Shown here: positions 1 through 8,558 of the stretch, piece after piece
Layout: each line of letters opens with the position of its first letter
Position numbering within the stretch: the stretch's first letter is position 1
Origin: Chloroflexota bacterium
GTDB lineage: Bacteria > Chloroflexota > UBA11872
Direction of reading: 5' to 3'
Assembly (NCBI GenBank): GCA_026707185.1
Contig: JAPOXI010000112.1
Location: 1 to 23,172 of the forward strand
DNA: 23,172 nt
Made by a program: the position numbers and the translations under genes
Notes under the pieces: generated by a model
What the model was told of the DNA's origin: nothing
The model's database searches: none
The model's input: only the letters and a program-made list of their open reading frames with translations

Positions 1-948
1 TTCAGCGCTACGCCGGGCAAGATGATGCTGAAGTTGCAGATCGTCGATCGCAACGGATGGCGAATTGGAATCGTGCAATCCATTGGGCGTCTGGTCGGCT
101 ACGGGATTTCGACCATTTGCCTCGGTCTCGGTTTCGCCTGGATCTTCGTCAGTCGATTCGGTCGCGGTTGGCATGACCATATCGCCGGGACCTACGTCGT
201 TTACCTGGGCCCCGAACAGACCAGATCCCGCGACATGGCGGGCGATCTCTATAAGGACCTGATGGGTGGACCGCCCAGGAAGCGCGATTTCTCAGATCCG
301 GCCCCGGCCAGGACCGCCGGCTATGCGTCGGAGGCCGCCGGGCGGGAACCCGACACGCGTCGGGTGCGAGTCATCGAAGTGGACGATGCCAGGCAGGCAG
401 ATGCGGAACGACCAGTCATTGGGGACTATCCGGTTGCCGAATTCGGACGCCGATCGATTGCCTTCGGACTCGACGTCTTCGCATCGCTGGTCGCGTCGCT
501 TGCGGCGCTGTTCGTCCTATCCATCCGGATTCCGCAAACGCCGGACGGGCTTGTCGGTGAAGATACGGCCAGGCAAGACGCCATCAGGCTCTCCATAGTC
601 CTCGCCCTGGTCTTTGGCTACCTCGTATATCCCGTGATCTCGAACTGGATGTTCAAGTCCACGGCGGGAAAGCGACTCATGCACTTGCAAGTCGTCGATG
701 CCGACGGTCGGAACGTGGGCCTCTCAAGGCTCCTCACCAGACACATCGGCTATTTCGTCTCAGCCCCGCTGCTGCTCATGGGATTCATTTCGGTCCTGTT
801 CGACGACCTGTCGCAGGGCTGGCACGACAAGATTGCCGGCACCTATGTCACCTACACCGGCGACGGACGCGTCAGCGACGGGCGCGAGGCGCGGCGCCCG
901 CGGACCACTGGAAAGGGACGGCGGCGAAGCGATTGGCCGACGGAGTAG
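1..948 (+). CDS. RDD-family membrane protein, 5'-truncated, two RDD domains
   Basis: The frame is open from the first base, and its first residues (SATPGK) already belong to an RDD domain, so the true start lies upstream and the methionine at 22 is internal. About 315 residues are visible. The C-terminal half of a first RDD domain (TPGK, then GRGWHDHIAGTYV) ends near visible residue 68. A polar linker of about 75 residues follows, then a complete second RDD domain starting at GDYPVAEFGRR, with hydrophobic helices, STAGKRLMHLQVVD and QGWHDKIAGTYV. RDD proteins are small multi-helix membrane proteins of mostly unknown or transport-related function. Two domains in one chain are less usual than one. 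A single-domain RDD gene follows about 200 bp downstream on the same strand. The family call is firm; the function is open. Confidence 0.85.
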   Translation, partial: FSATPGKMMLKLQIVDRNGWRIGIVQSIGRLVGYGISTICLGLGFAWIFVSRFGRGWHDHIAGTYVVYLGPEQTRSRDMAGDLYKDLMGGPPRKRDFSDPAPARTAGYASEAAGREPDTRRVRVIEVDDARQADAERPVIGDYPVAEFGRRSIAFGLDVFASLVASLAALFVLSIRIPQTPDGLVGEDTARQDAIRLSIVLALVFGYLVYPVISNWMFKSTAGKRLMHLQVVDADGRNVGLSRLLTRHIGYFVSAPLLLMGFISVLFDDLSQGWHDKIAGTYVTYTGDGRVSDGREARRPRTTGKGRRRSDWPTE

Positions 949-1100
949 CTCTGGGCCCTGTTTGCGATCAGCGATGGCCGCCGGCCGAGGGCCGGCACCT
1001 GACGACAGTTCGATTGACGTCTCGAGTCCGTGAATTCCGGCCGAAATCGTGCGCGGCGTTCGAGCCGACACCAGGCACGGCCGTCCGGGGCGCCGGGCGG

Positions 1101-1106
1101 TATAAT
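1101..1106 (+). promoter_or_regulatory. Possible -10 box (TATAAT) upstream of the second RDD gene
   Basis: A perfect TATAAT lies in otherwise GC-rich DNA, 44 bp before the GTG start at 1150. No convincing -35 hexamer is found at 15-19 bp spacing, so this is a weak call. If real, the RDD gene at 1150 can be transcribed separately from the upstream gene. Confidence 0.35.
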
Positions 1107-1149
1107 TTGATCCCCCAGTAGCGGAGCGCACCCTGACCGGAGGCGACCC

Positions 1150-1656
1150 GTGGCTACGCAAGCAGACCGGCCGTCAGCAGAATCGCGTGGCGGCGAAGCC
1201 GGCGCGACCGACGAGCCATCCCTGGGCGGCTACCCGCTGGCGACCTTCCGATCCCGATTTGATGCGAATCTGCTGGATCTCTGCGTGCTGCTGCTGGTGA
1301 TGATGCTGGCCAGCCTGGCGTTCAGCCTCGATCACTCCAGCCTCCTGGAATCCGAATTCGCCATCTACATCGTTCCCTACTACCTCTACTACGCCATCAT
1401 CTATTTCGCCGTCTTCTGGTGGGCGTGGGGTGCGACGCCGGGCAAGCTGATCTTCGGCCTGCGGGTGGTCGACCACTCCGGCGGCCCCGTCGGACTCGAG
1501 CGCGCCCTGGTGCGAACCGTCCAGATTCCCCTTTGCCTTGGGTTCCTGTGGGCCTCGTTCGACGAGCACCGGCAAGGCGTCCACGACAAGATGGCCGGCA
1601 CTTACGTGATTGACCGGCGACGGGGACGTACCACGCAGACCTCGACCGCAGAGTAG
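1150..1656 (+). CDS. RDD-family membrane protein (single domain)
   Basis: 168 residues. The GTG start is supported by GGAGG at 1139-1143 with 6 nt spacing. After a polar N-terminus of about 25 residues, one RDD domain fills the protein: GGYPLATFRSRFDANLLD (the R and D of helix 1), a hydrophobic helix rich in Leu/Met, an aromatic helix around YYLYYAIIYFAVFWW, then ATPGKLIFGLRVVD and RQGVHDKMAGTYV. About three membrane segments are expected. It is a paralogue of the domains in the preceding gene, so this is a small RDD cluster. The family's role is not settled (some members are linked to ion exchange). No substrate can be inferred here. Confidence 0.88.
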   Translation: MATQADRPSAESRGGEAGATDEPSLGGYPLATFRSRFDANLLDLCVLLLVMMLASLAFSLDHSSLLESEFAIYIVPYYLYYAIIYFAVFWWAWGATPGKLIFGLRVVDHSGGPVGLERALVRTVQIPLCLGFLWASFDEHRQGVHDKMAGTYVIDRRRGRTTQTSTAE

Positions 1657-1742
1657 GTGGCGCATCCTGTCGCTAACGGCCTTTGGTCTGTGCCAGCCAG
1701 TCCGGGTTGGCCGCGCCCGTTCGGTTCCGTACCATCACCATC

Positions 1743-2498
1743 GTGGCTGAACTCTTCGACGCGAATTGCGCGCTCGGCATGGTGTCCCGTCCGGGGCCGG
1801 CCGGGGCCTTTCTGACTTCCGACGACCTGGCGGCGCACCAGGCGCGCTTCGGGATTGGCAAGGCGCTGGTCTATCACTCGCTGGCGGTGGAAGAACACCC
1901 GGTTGCGGGCAACGAGCTGCTCATGCAGGCGCTGGAAGGCCACGACTCGCTTCTCCCGTCGTGGCTGGCGCTGCCGCACCACACCGGCGAGTTCCCCGAG
2001 CCGGCGCGATTCGTGGAGGAATTGCACTCGGCCTGTGTGCGCGCCGTCCGCATCTTTCCGGACGACCAGCGGTTTCTGACTGACGACTGGGTGTTAGGCG
2101 ATCTGTTTGCGGCCTTGGCCGGCCAGGTTCCGCTGTTCTGGCACATCGACGCGTTTAGCAACGCCACAGTCCGGGACTTGTACCGTGTCGCGACCAACTA
2201 TCCCGACCTGCAAATCGTGGTGTGCGACGTGGACAAGATGATCAACCGAAGCATGACCCCGCTGATGCGCGAGGCGCCCAACATCTGGCTGGAGACCGGC
2301 GGCTACCGAACGCACCGGGGTATCGAATACCTGTCCAACGCCGTGGGTGCCGATCGCCTCGTGTTCGGCACCAAGCTACCCTGGCAGGCGGTCGGTCCAC
2401 CGCACGCCGAGTTGATGTACGCGGATATCGACGACGACGCCCGCCAGGCCATCGGTGCGTCCAACCTTGAGCGGCTGCTCGCCATGGCGGCCTGGTAG
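1743..2498 (+). CDS. Amidohydrolase-2 family protein lacking canonical metal ligands
   Basis: 251 residues from the GTG at 1743, just before AELFDANCALG, where similarity to amidohydrolase-2 (PF04909-type TIM-barrel) proteins starts. The frame extends to a TTG at 1683, but those extra residues look unlike the family. Barrel segments are visible (ALVYHSLA, VRAVRIFP, PLFWHID, LQIVVCDVDK, NIWLETGG, DRLVFGTKLPW). The N-terminal HxH metal motif is replaced by D-A-N-C (residues 6-9), and the usual C-terminal metal-binding Asp (FGSD-P) is Lys211 in FGTKLP. It therefore looks metal-free, with a catalytically altered or binding role. Its stop is 4 bp before the next amidohydrolase, so the two are probably co-translated and may form a heteromer. 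Confidence 0.75.
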   Translation: MAELFDANCALGMVSRPGPAGAFLTSDDLAAHQARFGIGKALVYHSLAVEEHPVAGNELLMQALEGHDSLLPSWLALPHHTGEFPEPARFVEELHSACVRAVRIFPDDQRFLTDDWVLGDLFAALAGQVPLFWHIDAFSNATVRDLYRVATNYPDLQIVVCDVDKMINRSMTPLMREAPNIWLETGGYRTHRGIEYLSNAVGADRLVFGTKLPWQAVGPPHAELMYADIDDDARQAIGASNLERLLAMAAW

Positions 2499-2502
2499 CG
2501 CG

Positions 2503-3333
2503 ATGTTCGGCCACGTCTGGCGTCACAACGCGCCGCACCCGCATCACCACCACCCGGATCCGTTAGCCGCCGACGCGCTGGCGGGCGAGCCGCTGAGTGA
2601 TTTCGTTATCGACGTTCACAGCCACCCGGGACCGGGGACCAACTTTTTCTACCAGGGCGGCGGCGCGGGCGACTTGCTGCGAGTGATGGACAAGACGGGC
2701 GTGGACTACTCCTGCTTCAGCGCGTACACGGCCATCGGACCTGATTTCGTGCGCGGCAATGAGCTAGTCGCCGAGGCGGTACGCGACCATCCAGACCGGG
2801 TGATCGGGTTCGCGGTTCCCAACCCGAACTATCCCGAGCTGGCGAAAGAAGAGTTGATCCGCCGCGTGGACGAGCAGGGGTTTCGCGGCATCAAGATCCA
2901 CTCCACGTGCCACCAATACCCGATTCATGGCCCCAACTACATTCCCGTGTACGAGTTCGCCGACGATCACCGGCTACCGATTCTCAGCCACACGTACGGC
3001 ACGCCGGCGCGCATTCGCCAGCTGGCGACCACGTACCCCAATGCGCGGTTCATCTGGGCGCATGCCATCTGGCAACACATTCGCACGCCGGACCTGGCGT
3101 TGACGGTGCGCGACCTGCCGAATGTCTATTGCGAGATGTCGGGTTCAGGCAACCGCCGGGGCCAGATCGAGGCGTTCGTGAAGGTGGCCGGAGTCGAAAG
3201 TGCCGTGTTCGGCTCCGACTATCCGGTGCTCGGCCAGACCTGGCAGATGGGGAACGTGGCGCACGCCGACCTGACCCACGACGAGAAGTGCAAGATCTTC
3301 AGCGAGAACATTCGAGGCGTGCTCGGGCTCTAG
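2503..3333 (+). CDS. Amidohydrolase-2 family metal-dependent hydrolase
   Basis: 276 residues. The ATG at 2503 is preferred because it follows the upstream stop by 4 bp, and earlier in-frame codons encode a non-family tail. A His-rich N-terminus (PHPHHHHP, residues 11-18) precedes the TIM-barrel. Canonical ligands are present: DVHSHPG (His39, His41), SHTYG (His163), WAHAIW (His187) and FGSDYP (Asp239). Such enzymes hydrolyse or decarboxylate small organic acids, lactones or amides through a bound divalent metal, in the cytoplasm (no signal peptide). The coupled upstream gene is a divergent paralogue without these residues. The substrate cannot be told from sequence. The family call is confident; the exact start less so. 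Confidence 0.85.
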   Translation: MFGHVWRHNAPHPHHHHPDPLAADALAGEPLSDFVIDVHSHPGPGTNFFYQGGGAGDLLRVMDKTGVDYSCFSAYTAIGPDFVRGNELVAEAVRDHPDRVIGFAVPNPNYPELAKEELIRRVDEQGFRGIKIHSTCHQYPIHGPNYIPVYEFADDHRLPILSHTYGTPARIRQLATTYPNARFIWAHAIWQHIRTPDLALTVRDLPNVYCEMSGSGNRRGQIEAFVKVAGVESAVFGSDYPVLGQTWQMGNVAHADLTHDEKCKIFSENIRGVLGL

Positions 3334-3382
3334 TCAGGCGCACCGCGCCTGGAAAGTCAGTGAAGCGGCGGATCGAGCGCTG

Positions 3383-4744
3383 CTAGGTGTCTGACTCGCG
3401 GATGTCCGGATCGCCGGCATGCAGGCGCTCGCGGTGCAGCAGGCGACGCATCTCGGTCAAGCGCTCGGCATGGGCCGGGTCGTCGGCGAGGTTGCGGGTT
3501 TCCCAGGGATCGTCGGCCAAATTGAAGAGTTGAAGATGCGTTAGACCGGCCATGCACGTCTCAATCAGCTTCAGGTCGCCGCGGCGAACCATGCGCTGCG
3601 TGGAATCGTCGGAACCTAGATCCTGGCTGCGCTGAAAGGCCGCGAAGACGCGGTCGCGCATCGCCGCGTCCTGGCCCGTCAGCGCCGGAACCAGGCTCTC
3701 GCCCTCGCATCCGGACGGCGCCTGGAGGCCCGCCAGGTCGAGGATGGTCGGAAAAAGGTCGTGCAGGTAGCACAGCCCCTCCCGGCGCTGCCCGGCGGGG
3801 ATACCCGGCCCGCGCACGATCAGGGGGACGCGCAGGCTGTGGTCGTAGACGTTCTGCTTCCCCAGCAGGCCATGCTGGCCCACGGCCAGACCGTGGTCGG
3901 CGGTGTAGACCACGATCGTGTTCTCGGCATGGCCTGAGGCATCCAGAGCATCAAGCAGGCGTCCGATGTGCGCATCCAGGTGGCTGATCATCCCGTAGTA
4001 GTCGGCGATGTGTTGGCGGACCTCGTCGGGATCGCGGGGATGGGCAGCCAGGGACTCGTCGCGTCCGTGCAGGTGGCCGTTGTCGAAGCGGTGCATGCGC
4101 GCAAAGTTTGGCGGAAGCTCGATCTCCTCGGGCGGATACATCTCGGCGAACTCGGCAGGCGGCGTGCGCGGATCGTGGGGCGACGTGAACGCCGTATAGA
4201 TGCAAAACGGCTGGTCGGCGGGATGATCCCGCAACAGTTGAATCGCCCTGTCGACGAACATCTCGGTCGAGAAGCCGTCACCAGGTGCCATGGCCTGCGG
4301 CGGATAGACGCCGTCCGGGTCGAAGTCGTGCAGCGGCACGGCGTCGTGGTCCGACATCCCGCCGAAAAAGATGCTGCCGCCGCCGTTGAAACTGCGGGCG
4401 AAGAGGTCGGGCTCGTTGTGCCACTTGCCCACGCCGTAGGTTCGGTAGCCCGCTTCGCGCAGCAACTGTGGAAACGTGGGTATCTCAGGATCCATCGGGT
4501 ACGGCGAGACATCCCCCGGATTCGGAGCGAAGACCCGGAACAGCGAGCGCCCGGTCATCAGCATGGCCCGGCTGGGCATGCAGACTGCGTTGGACGTGGA
4601 TCCCATGATGTAGGTGCTGGTCAGCGCGGTGCCGGCGGCGGCCAGGGCGTCCAGGGTCGGCGTGTGCACGGCCGGATTGCCCAGCGAGCCGATGGCGTCG
4701 TGCCGGTGATCGTCGGCAATCAGGAACAGGAAGCTCGGCGGCAT
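3383..4744 (-). CDS. Type I sulfatase (Cys-type)
   Basis: 453 residues from the ATG at 4744 (MPPSFLFLIADDHRHD). The frame runs back to a GTG at 4837, which would overlap the upstream gene, but those residues are not sulfatase-like. Asp11/Asp12 are metal ligands. Cys55 in C-M-P-S-R is the formylglycine precursor, followed by MLMTGR. GVGKWH is near residue 105, and TADHG (Asp283, His284) with GLLGKQN completes the active site. It hydrolyses sulfate esters (or related phospho/phosphonate esters) and needs a formylglycine-generating enzyme, not seen here. No signal peptide is obvious, so it is probably cytoplasmic. It lies 82 bp downstream of the DUF2071 gene on the same strand, so the two are probably co-transcribed. 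The substrate is unknown. Confidence 0.9.
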   Translation of the reverse strand: MPPSFLFLIADDHRHDAIGSLGNPAVHTPTLDALAAAGTALTSTYIMGSTSNAVCMPSRAMLMTGRSLFRVFAPNPGDVSPYPMDPEIPTFPQLLREAGYRTYGVGKWHNEPDLFARSFNGGGSIFFGGMSDHDAVPLHDFDPDGVYPPQAMAPGDGFSTEMFVDRAIQLLRDHPADQPFCIYTAFTSPHDPRTPPAEFAEMYPPEEIELPPNFARMHRFDNGHLHGRDESLAAHPRDPDEVRQHIADYYGMISHLDAHIGRLLDALDASGHAENTIVVYTADHGLAVGQHGLLGKQNVYDHSLRVPLIVRGPGIPAGQRREGLCYLHDLFPTILDLAGLQAPSGCEGESLVPALTGQDAAMRDRVFAAFQRSQDLGSDDSTQRMVRRGDLKLIETCMAGLTHLQLFNLADDPWETRNLADDPAHAERLTEMRRLLHRERLHAGDPDIRESDT

Positions 4745-4826
4745 GGGCCGGGACCGGGGAGTGCGAAGTCGATTCAGCGTAGCGCGGCCCGCGGAGTGTC
4801 GGCCGAACGACTCGGCGCTCGGCTCG

Positions 4827-5546
4827 TCAGGCCTCACCTACGGGTAGTCGCCGGCCGCGTCGCACGACGATCGCCGATCCATCCGCCAGGAAGGCCGATG
4901 CCGGCTCGCGGCTCAGCGCCTGGGCGAATCCGTCGCCGTACAGCCGACCGACGTCGCACACCAACTCGACCGCAGTCGCCTGCGCAACCCGCCAGCGCGG
5001 GTGTTCGACCTGGTATTCGAGCGTTGAACCGTCCCGCTGCACCGCGTATCCCCAGTAGTGCTCCGTGATGAAGGCGGCCTCCGATGCCGGGTCCTGAATC
5101 CGCCAGTCACCCAGTCCCGAAAGCGCCAGGCGGTTCCACGCGCCCTCGAACCGCCACTCGTAACGCGCCGAGACGTCGTCCACCGCATGGCGCATCGGCA
5201 GGGCGACGTAGTTCTCGTTGTAGACCACCCGCGCCACCCGGGCGATGGCGCGCCGCGGAACGATCTCCTTGACGAACACCACTCCGCGCCGCACCTCGCC
5301 CTCAGTCTCGCGACGCACATAGAACCGGAGGTTCACCTCCAGGAAGTCTGAGTGGAACGGTATGGAGACGCCCATCAGCCTCGCATTAAGAAACCGGAAG
5401 CCAACCACGCTCACGAAGCAGCGTCCGTCCCAGAGATCGAGCTCAGTACCTCTGGGCACAAGTGGCTGCAGCACTTCTGGCTCGATCTCGTAGTTGAGGA
5501 GAGCTAGATCGCGCCATTCGGCGGTGAGGAAGGTGCGCTCAGGCAT
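4827..5546 (-). CDS. DUF2071 (YqjF-like) protein
   Basis: 239 residues from the ATG at 5546 (MPERTFLTAEWRDLALLNYEI). An upstream in-frame start at 5615 adds residues not expected in the family. Hallmarks are the TAEWRDLALLNYE opening, PLVPRGTELDLWDG, SVVGFRFLNARLMG, EVNLRFYVRR, GVVFVKEIVPRRAIA and YNENYVALPMRH. This family (COG3361/YqjF-like) adopts an acetoacetate-decarboxylase-like fold and has no established reaction. It shares an operon direction with the downstream sulfatase and is divergent from the sulfatase at 5682, with 135 bp between the two starts where shared regulation could sit. The family assignment is firm; the function is unknown. Confidence 0.8.
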   Translation of the reverse strand: MPERTFLTAEWRDLALLNYEIEPEVLQPLVPRGTELDLWDGRCFVSVVGFRFLNARLMGVSIPFHSDFLEVNLRFYVRRETEGEVRRGVVFVKEIVPRRAIARVARVVYNENYVALPMRHAVDDVSARYEWRFEGAWNRLALSGLGDWRIQDPASEAAFITEHYWGYAVQRDGSTLEYQVEHPRWRVAQATAVELVCDVGRLYGDGFAQALSREPASAFLADGSAIVVRRGRRLPVGEA

Positions 5547-5681
5547 GGTGAGATGAGCGGAAGGGAGACGTAGTGCTCCTGGCCTGCGACCGATCCAGCG
5601 TAGCGCCACTTCCAAAAACGTTCGCCAGGATGGGACCCATCAATCAGAATGCCGTCGGCGCCAACTCCATGGGGTCCCCAC

Positions 5682-7151
5682 ATGCCCGCGCAGCGTCCGA
5701 ACATCCTGTTCATCACGACCGATCAACAGCGCGGCGACGCGCTGGGCGTCGCGGGTCAGTCCTGGCTGCAGACTCCGTCGCTCGACGCGCTGGCGCGGGA
5801 CGGCTATTACCTGGCCCGCTGCTATAGCGAGACGCCGGTGTGCGTGGCGGCGCGCACGACCTGGATGACCGGGCAGCACCCGTGGGCGCACGGGGTGTTT
5901 GGCAACTCGCGGAATCCGATGAACCCGGAGAACACGCTGCCCGGCGTGCTGACGCGGCACGGGTACCGCACCCACGGGGCCGGCAAGTTCCACTTCACGC
6001 CCGATCAGCGCATGTTGAATGGCTTCGAGAGCACCGTGATCTGCGAAGAAGGCCGGATGCGCGAAGGCGACGACTACCACCACTGGCTGCAGACGACACC
6101 CTGGGCCGGACTGGAACGTGCCCACGGCGTCGGCAACAACGACATCTTCGCCGCGCCCTCGCCGGTGCCGGAATCGCACTACGTGTCCACCTGGACCGCC
6201 AACGAGGCGATCCGGTTTCTGCATCAGCACCACGCGGCCGAGCCCGACCGGCCCTTCTACCTGCATTGCAGCTTCACCAAGCCGCACTCGGCCTACGACC
6301 CGCCGCGCCCCTACGACCAGCTCTACGCCCCTGACGAAGTGCCCGCGCCGTGGCGCAACGGCAAGGACATGCCGGAGAGCCCGCCGCAACTCCGCCGCGC
6401 CAACTTCGAGTACACGTGGCACTCCCTGGGGCCAGAGCAGATCGCGCTGGCCCGCGCCTTCTACTACGGCAACATCACGCACCTGGACCACTGCATCGGC
6501 CGCCTGCTGGGCGTGCTGGACGGGCTCGGACTGCGCGAGGACACCGTCATCGTCTTCAACTCCGATCACGGGGATCTGATGGGCGATCACAACCTGTTTT
6601 TCAAGAGCAACTTCTACGAGGAGTCCACCCACGTCCCGCTGATCGTCTGGGCGCCGGAGGCGATTCGAACCGAATTGGATCTGGGTCCGTCGCGCCGTGT
6701 TGACGCCTTGACCAGCCAGGAGCAGCTAATGCCGTTCATGCTCAACGCCGCCGGCGCCAATCTCCCGCCGGATGTCGGCACCGCGCCGCCCCTGGCCGAC
6801 GTGATCGCCGGCCGCCACCCCGGAGAGCCCGTTCACGGCGTCTTCGGCGACCAGGACAACCGCCAGCTGGCCCTAATTGAGGAGCGCTACAAGTACATCT
6901 GGTGGGCCAACGGCCGCTTCGAGCAACTCTTCGACCGCCAGTCCGACCCGACCGAGCTGACCAACCTGGCCGACGACCCGGCCTATGACGACGAGTTGGG
7001 GCGGATGCGAGCCGCGCTGGTCGAGATCGTGCGCGGGCACAGCGGCCACGCGGCGCTGGAAGGCGATGACCTGCGCGGCAGCAACTACGACGAGTCAGCG
7101 ACCAGATTCGGCAAGCGCAATCCACAGCCGTGGGGACGGCGGCCGTACTAG
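5682..7151 (+). CDS. Type I sulfatase with variant C-V-A-A-R motif
   Basis: 489 residues from the ATG at 5682 (MPAQRPNILFITTDQQRGD). An ATG at 5649 is also in frame but adds a non-family leader. The metal-site Asp is in TTDQQRGD. Cys54 lies in C-V-A-A-R, where the usual Pro is Ala. The core motif tolerates Ala here in some maturation systems, so activity is likely. NSDHGDLMGDHNLFFKSNFYEES is the second metal/substrate segment. The C-terminus carries the usual FEQLFDRQSDPTELTNLADDP tail. No signal peptide is seen. The ankyrin gene follows after 30 bp on the same strand, so an operon of sulfatase, ankyrin protein, hydrolase and sulfatase (5682-10836) is plausible. Confidence 0.9.
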   Translation: MPAQRPNILFITTDQQRGDALGVAGQSWLQTPSLDALARDGYYLARCYSETPVCVAARTTWMTGQHPWAHGVFGNSRNPMNPENTLPGVLTRHGYRTHGAGKFHFTPDQRMLNGFESTVICEEGRMREGDDYHHWLQTTPWAGLERAHGVGNNDIFAAPSPVPESHYVSTWTANEAIRFLHQHHAAEPDRPFYLHCSFTKPHSAYDPPRPYDQLYAPDEVPAPWRNGKDMPESPPQLRRANFEYTWHSLGPEQIALARAFYYGNITHLDHCIGRLLGVLDGLGLREDTVIVFNSDHGDLMGDHNLFFKSNFYEESTHVPLIVWAPEAIRTELDLGPSRRVDALTSQEQLMPFMLNAAGANLPPDVGTAPPLADVIAGRHPGEPVHGVFGDQDNRQLALIEERYKYIWWANGRFEQLFDRQSDPTELTNLADDPAYDDELGRMRAALVEIVRGHSGHAALEGDDLRGSNYDESATRFGKRNPQPWGRRPY

Positions 7152-7181
7152 GTCCAGAGGCTCCTAACGACGGATCCGAGC

Positions 7182-8558
7182 TTGTCTGAACACACTCCGT
7201 CCGCCCGTCGCTTTCTGGCGACGTTGCGAAGTGGGGACGCGGCCGGGATGCGGACGCTGCTGAACTCGGACTCGTGGTTACGTGAGCACATTGATGAGCC
7301 GTGGGGATATTTCGACGCGCCGGCGCTGGTTGAGGCCAGCTCGCGCGGGGATGCCGAGATGATGCGGGTGCTGATGGAGGCTGGCGCCGACGTGAACGCG
7401 CGGTCGGGCTGGGAGCCGGGCGGGTCGGGCGTGCTGGATGGCGAGCGTATCGAGCTGTGGGTGAAGGAACGTCGGACCGATGGTTCGCCGGTGATGACCG
7501 ATCTGTTCGAGGACTTTCTGAGCCGCGGGCTGAGGGCTGACGCACACGCTGCCGCGAATCTTGGCGATGCGGCCATGCTGCAACGGCGGATCACGGAGCG
7601 GCCCGACTGTGTCAACGAGCGCGGACGCGACGGGGCATCGCCGCTGCACATGGCGCGGACTCCCGAGATCGTTGACCTGCTCGTTGATCGGGGCGCGGAC
7701 GGTGATATGCGAGACATCGATCACGGAGCCACGCCGGCGCAGTGGGCCATTGATGAATCCGCCGTATGTCGACGACTCGTCGAGCGCGGAGCCACGCCGG
7801 ACATTTTCGTCGCGTGCGCGCTGGGCGACGTCGCGATTGCGGATCGGGTGCTGGCGGATCATCCGGACGCCCTGCGCTCGCGGAGTAATCATGGTCCGCA
7901 CATGGACGGTCGGCCGCCCGGCGGGCACATATACATCTATCGAATGGGTGTGGGGATGCGACCGCTTCCCTATGCAAGCACGAAAGGCCACGACGAGTTC
8001 ATTGAGCAGTTGCTCGCGCGGGCCAGTCTTGCGGAGCAGTTGATTCACGCAGGATGGACTGCGGATCGCGCTCGCGCGCAGGCGCTGGTGAATACGCACC
8101 CGGGGCTCGTGGCGTCGCTGGCGCCCGACGAGGCCCGGGCTATTAGCGACGCCGCCTGGAATAACTACGGTCAGGGCGTTGCGCTGATGCTGAAGGTGGG
8201 ATTCCCGGTTGACGCACGCGGCGATGACAACGGGACTCCGTTGGACCGCGCCGCCGTGCGCGGATATGCGGACATCGTGGAGGTTCTGCTCGGGCACCAA
8301 CCGTCGCTGGGCGTTACGAACGACTTTGGCGGAACGCCGCTGGGCGGCGCGATCTGGGGCGCCGGGAACTTTCGCGATCCGCTCGGCGACTACGCGAGGA
8401 CCGTCGACCTGCTGGCGGCGGTCGAGCCCAACCTCAATCGGCTCGGAGACGATGGACAGACGCACCTTGACCGAGCATTGGCCGGCAGGCGCGAGGATGT
8501 GGCCGAAGCCTTGCGACGTTACGGTGCGCGAGGTGCGGCCGAACTGGCGGATGGCTAA
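7182..8558 (+). CDS. Ankyrin-repeat protein
   Basis: 458 residues from a TTG at 7182. The first ATG (7248) would cut an ankyrin-like opening helix (ARRFLATLRSGDAAGMRTLL), so the TTG is preferred with moderate certainty. Ankyrin repeats are seen through most of the protein: ALVEASSRGDAEMMRVLMEAGADVNAR, DGASPLHMARTPEIVDLLVDRGAD, GATPAQWAIDESAVCRRLVERGA, NGTPLDRAAVRGYADIVEVLLGHQ, GGTPLGGAIWGAG and QTHLDRALAGRREDVAEALRRYGA. No signal peptide or enzymatic domain is visible, so it is probably a cytoplasmic scaffold. It sits between a sulfatase and an alpha/beta hydrolase whose start overlaps its stop by 8 bp, so the pair is probably translationally coupled. The partner is unknown. Confidence 0.85.
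   Translation: MSEHTPSARRFLATLRSGDAAGMRTLLNSDSWLREHIDEPWGYFDAPALVEASSRGDAEMMRVLMEAGADVNARSGWEPGGSGVLDGERIELWVKERRTDGSPVMTDLFEDFLSRGLRADAHAAANLGDAAMLQRRITERPDCVNERGRDGASPLHMARTPEIVDLLVDRGADGDMRDIDHGATPAQWAIDESAVCRRLVERGATPDIFVACALGDVAIADRVLADHPDALRSRSNHGPHMDGRPPGGHIYIYRMGVGMRPLPYASTKGHDEFIEQLLARASLAEQLIHAGWTADRARAQALVNTHPGLVASLAPDEARAISDAAWNNYGQGVALMLKVGFPVDARGDDNGTPLDRAAVRGYADIVEVLLGHQPSLGVTNDFGGTPLGGAIWGAGNFRDPLGDYARTVDLLAAVEPNLNRLGDDGQTHLDRALAGRREDVAEALRRYGARGAAELADG

Noticed and set aside
3968..5068. Long plus-strand open frame opposite the sulfatase and DUF2071 genes
   Set aside because: It is the mirror of two well-supported minus-strand genes. Its translation is rich in V, G, A and R with no family resemblance, a usual artefact at this GC.
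7278..8465. Minus-strand open frame opposite the ankyrin gene
   Set aside because: The plus strand encodes clear ankyrin repeats; the antisense product has no recognisable feature.
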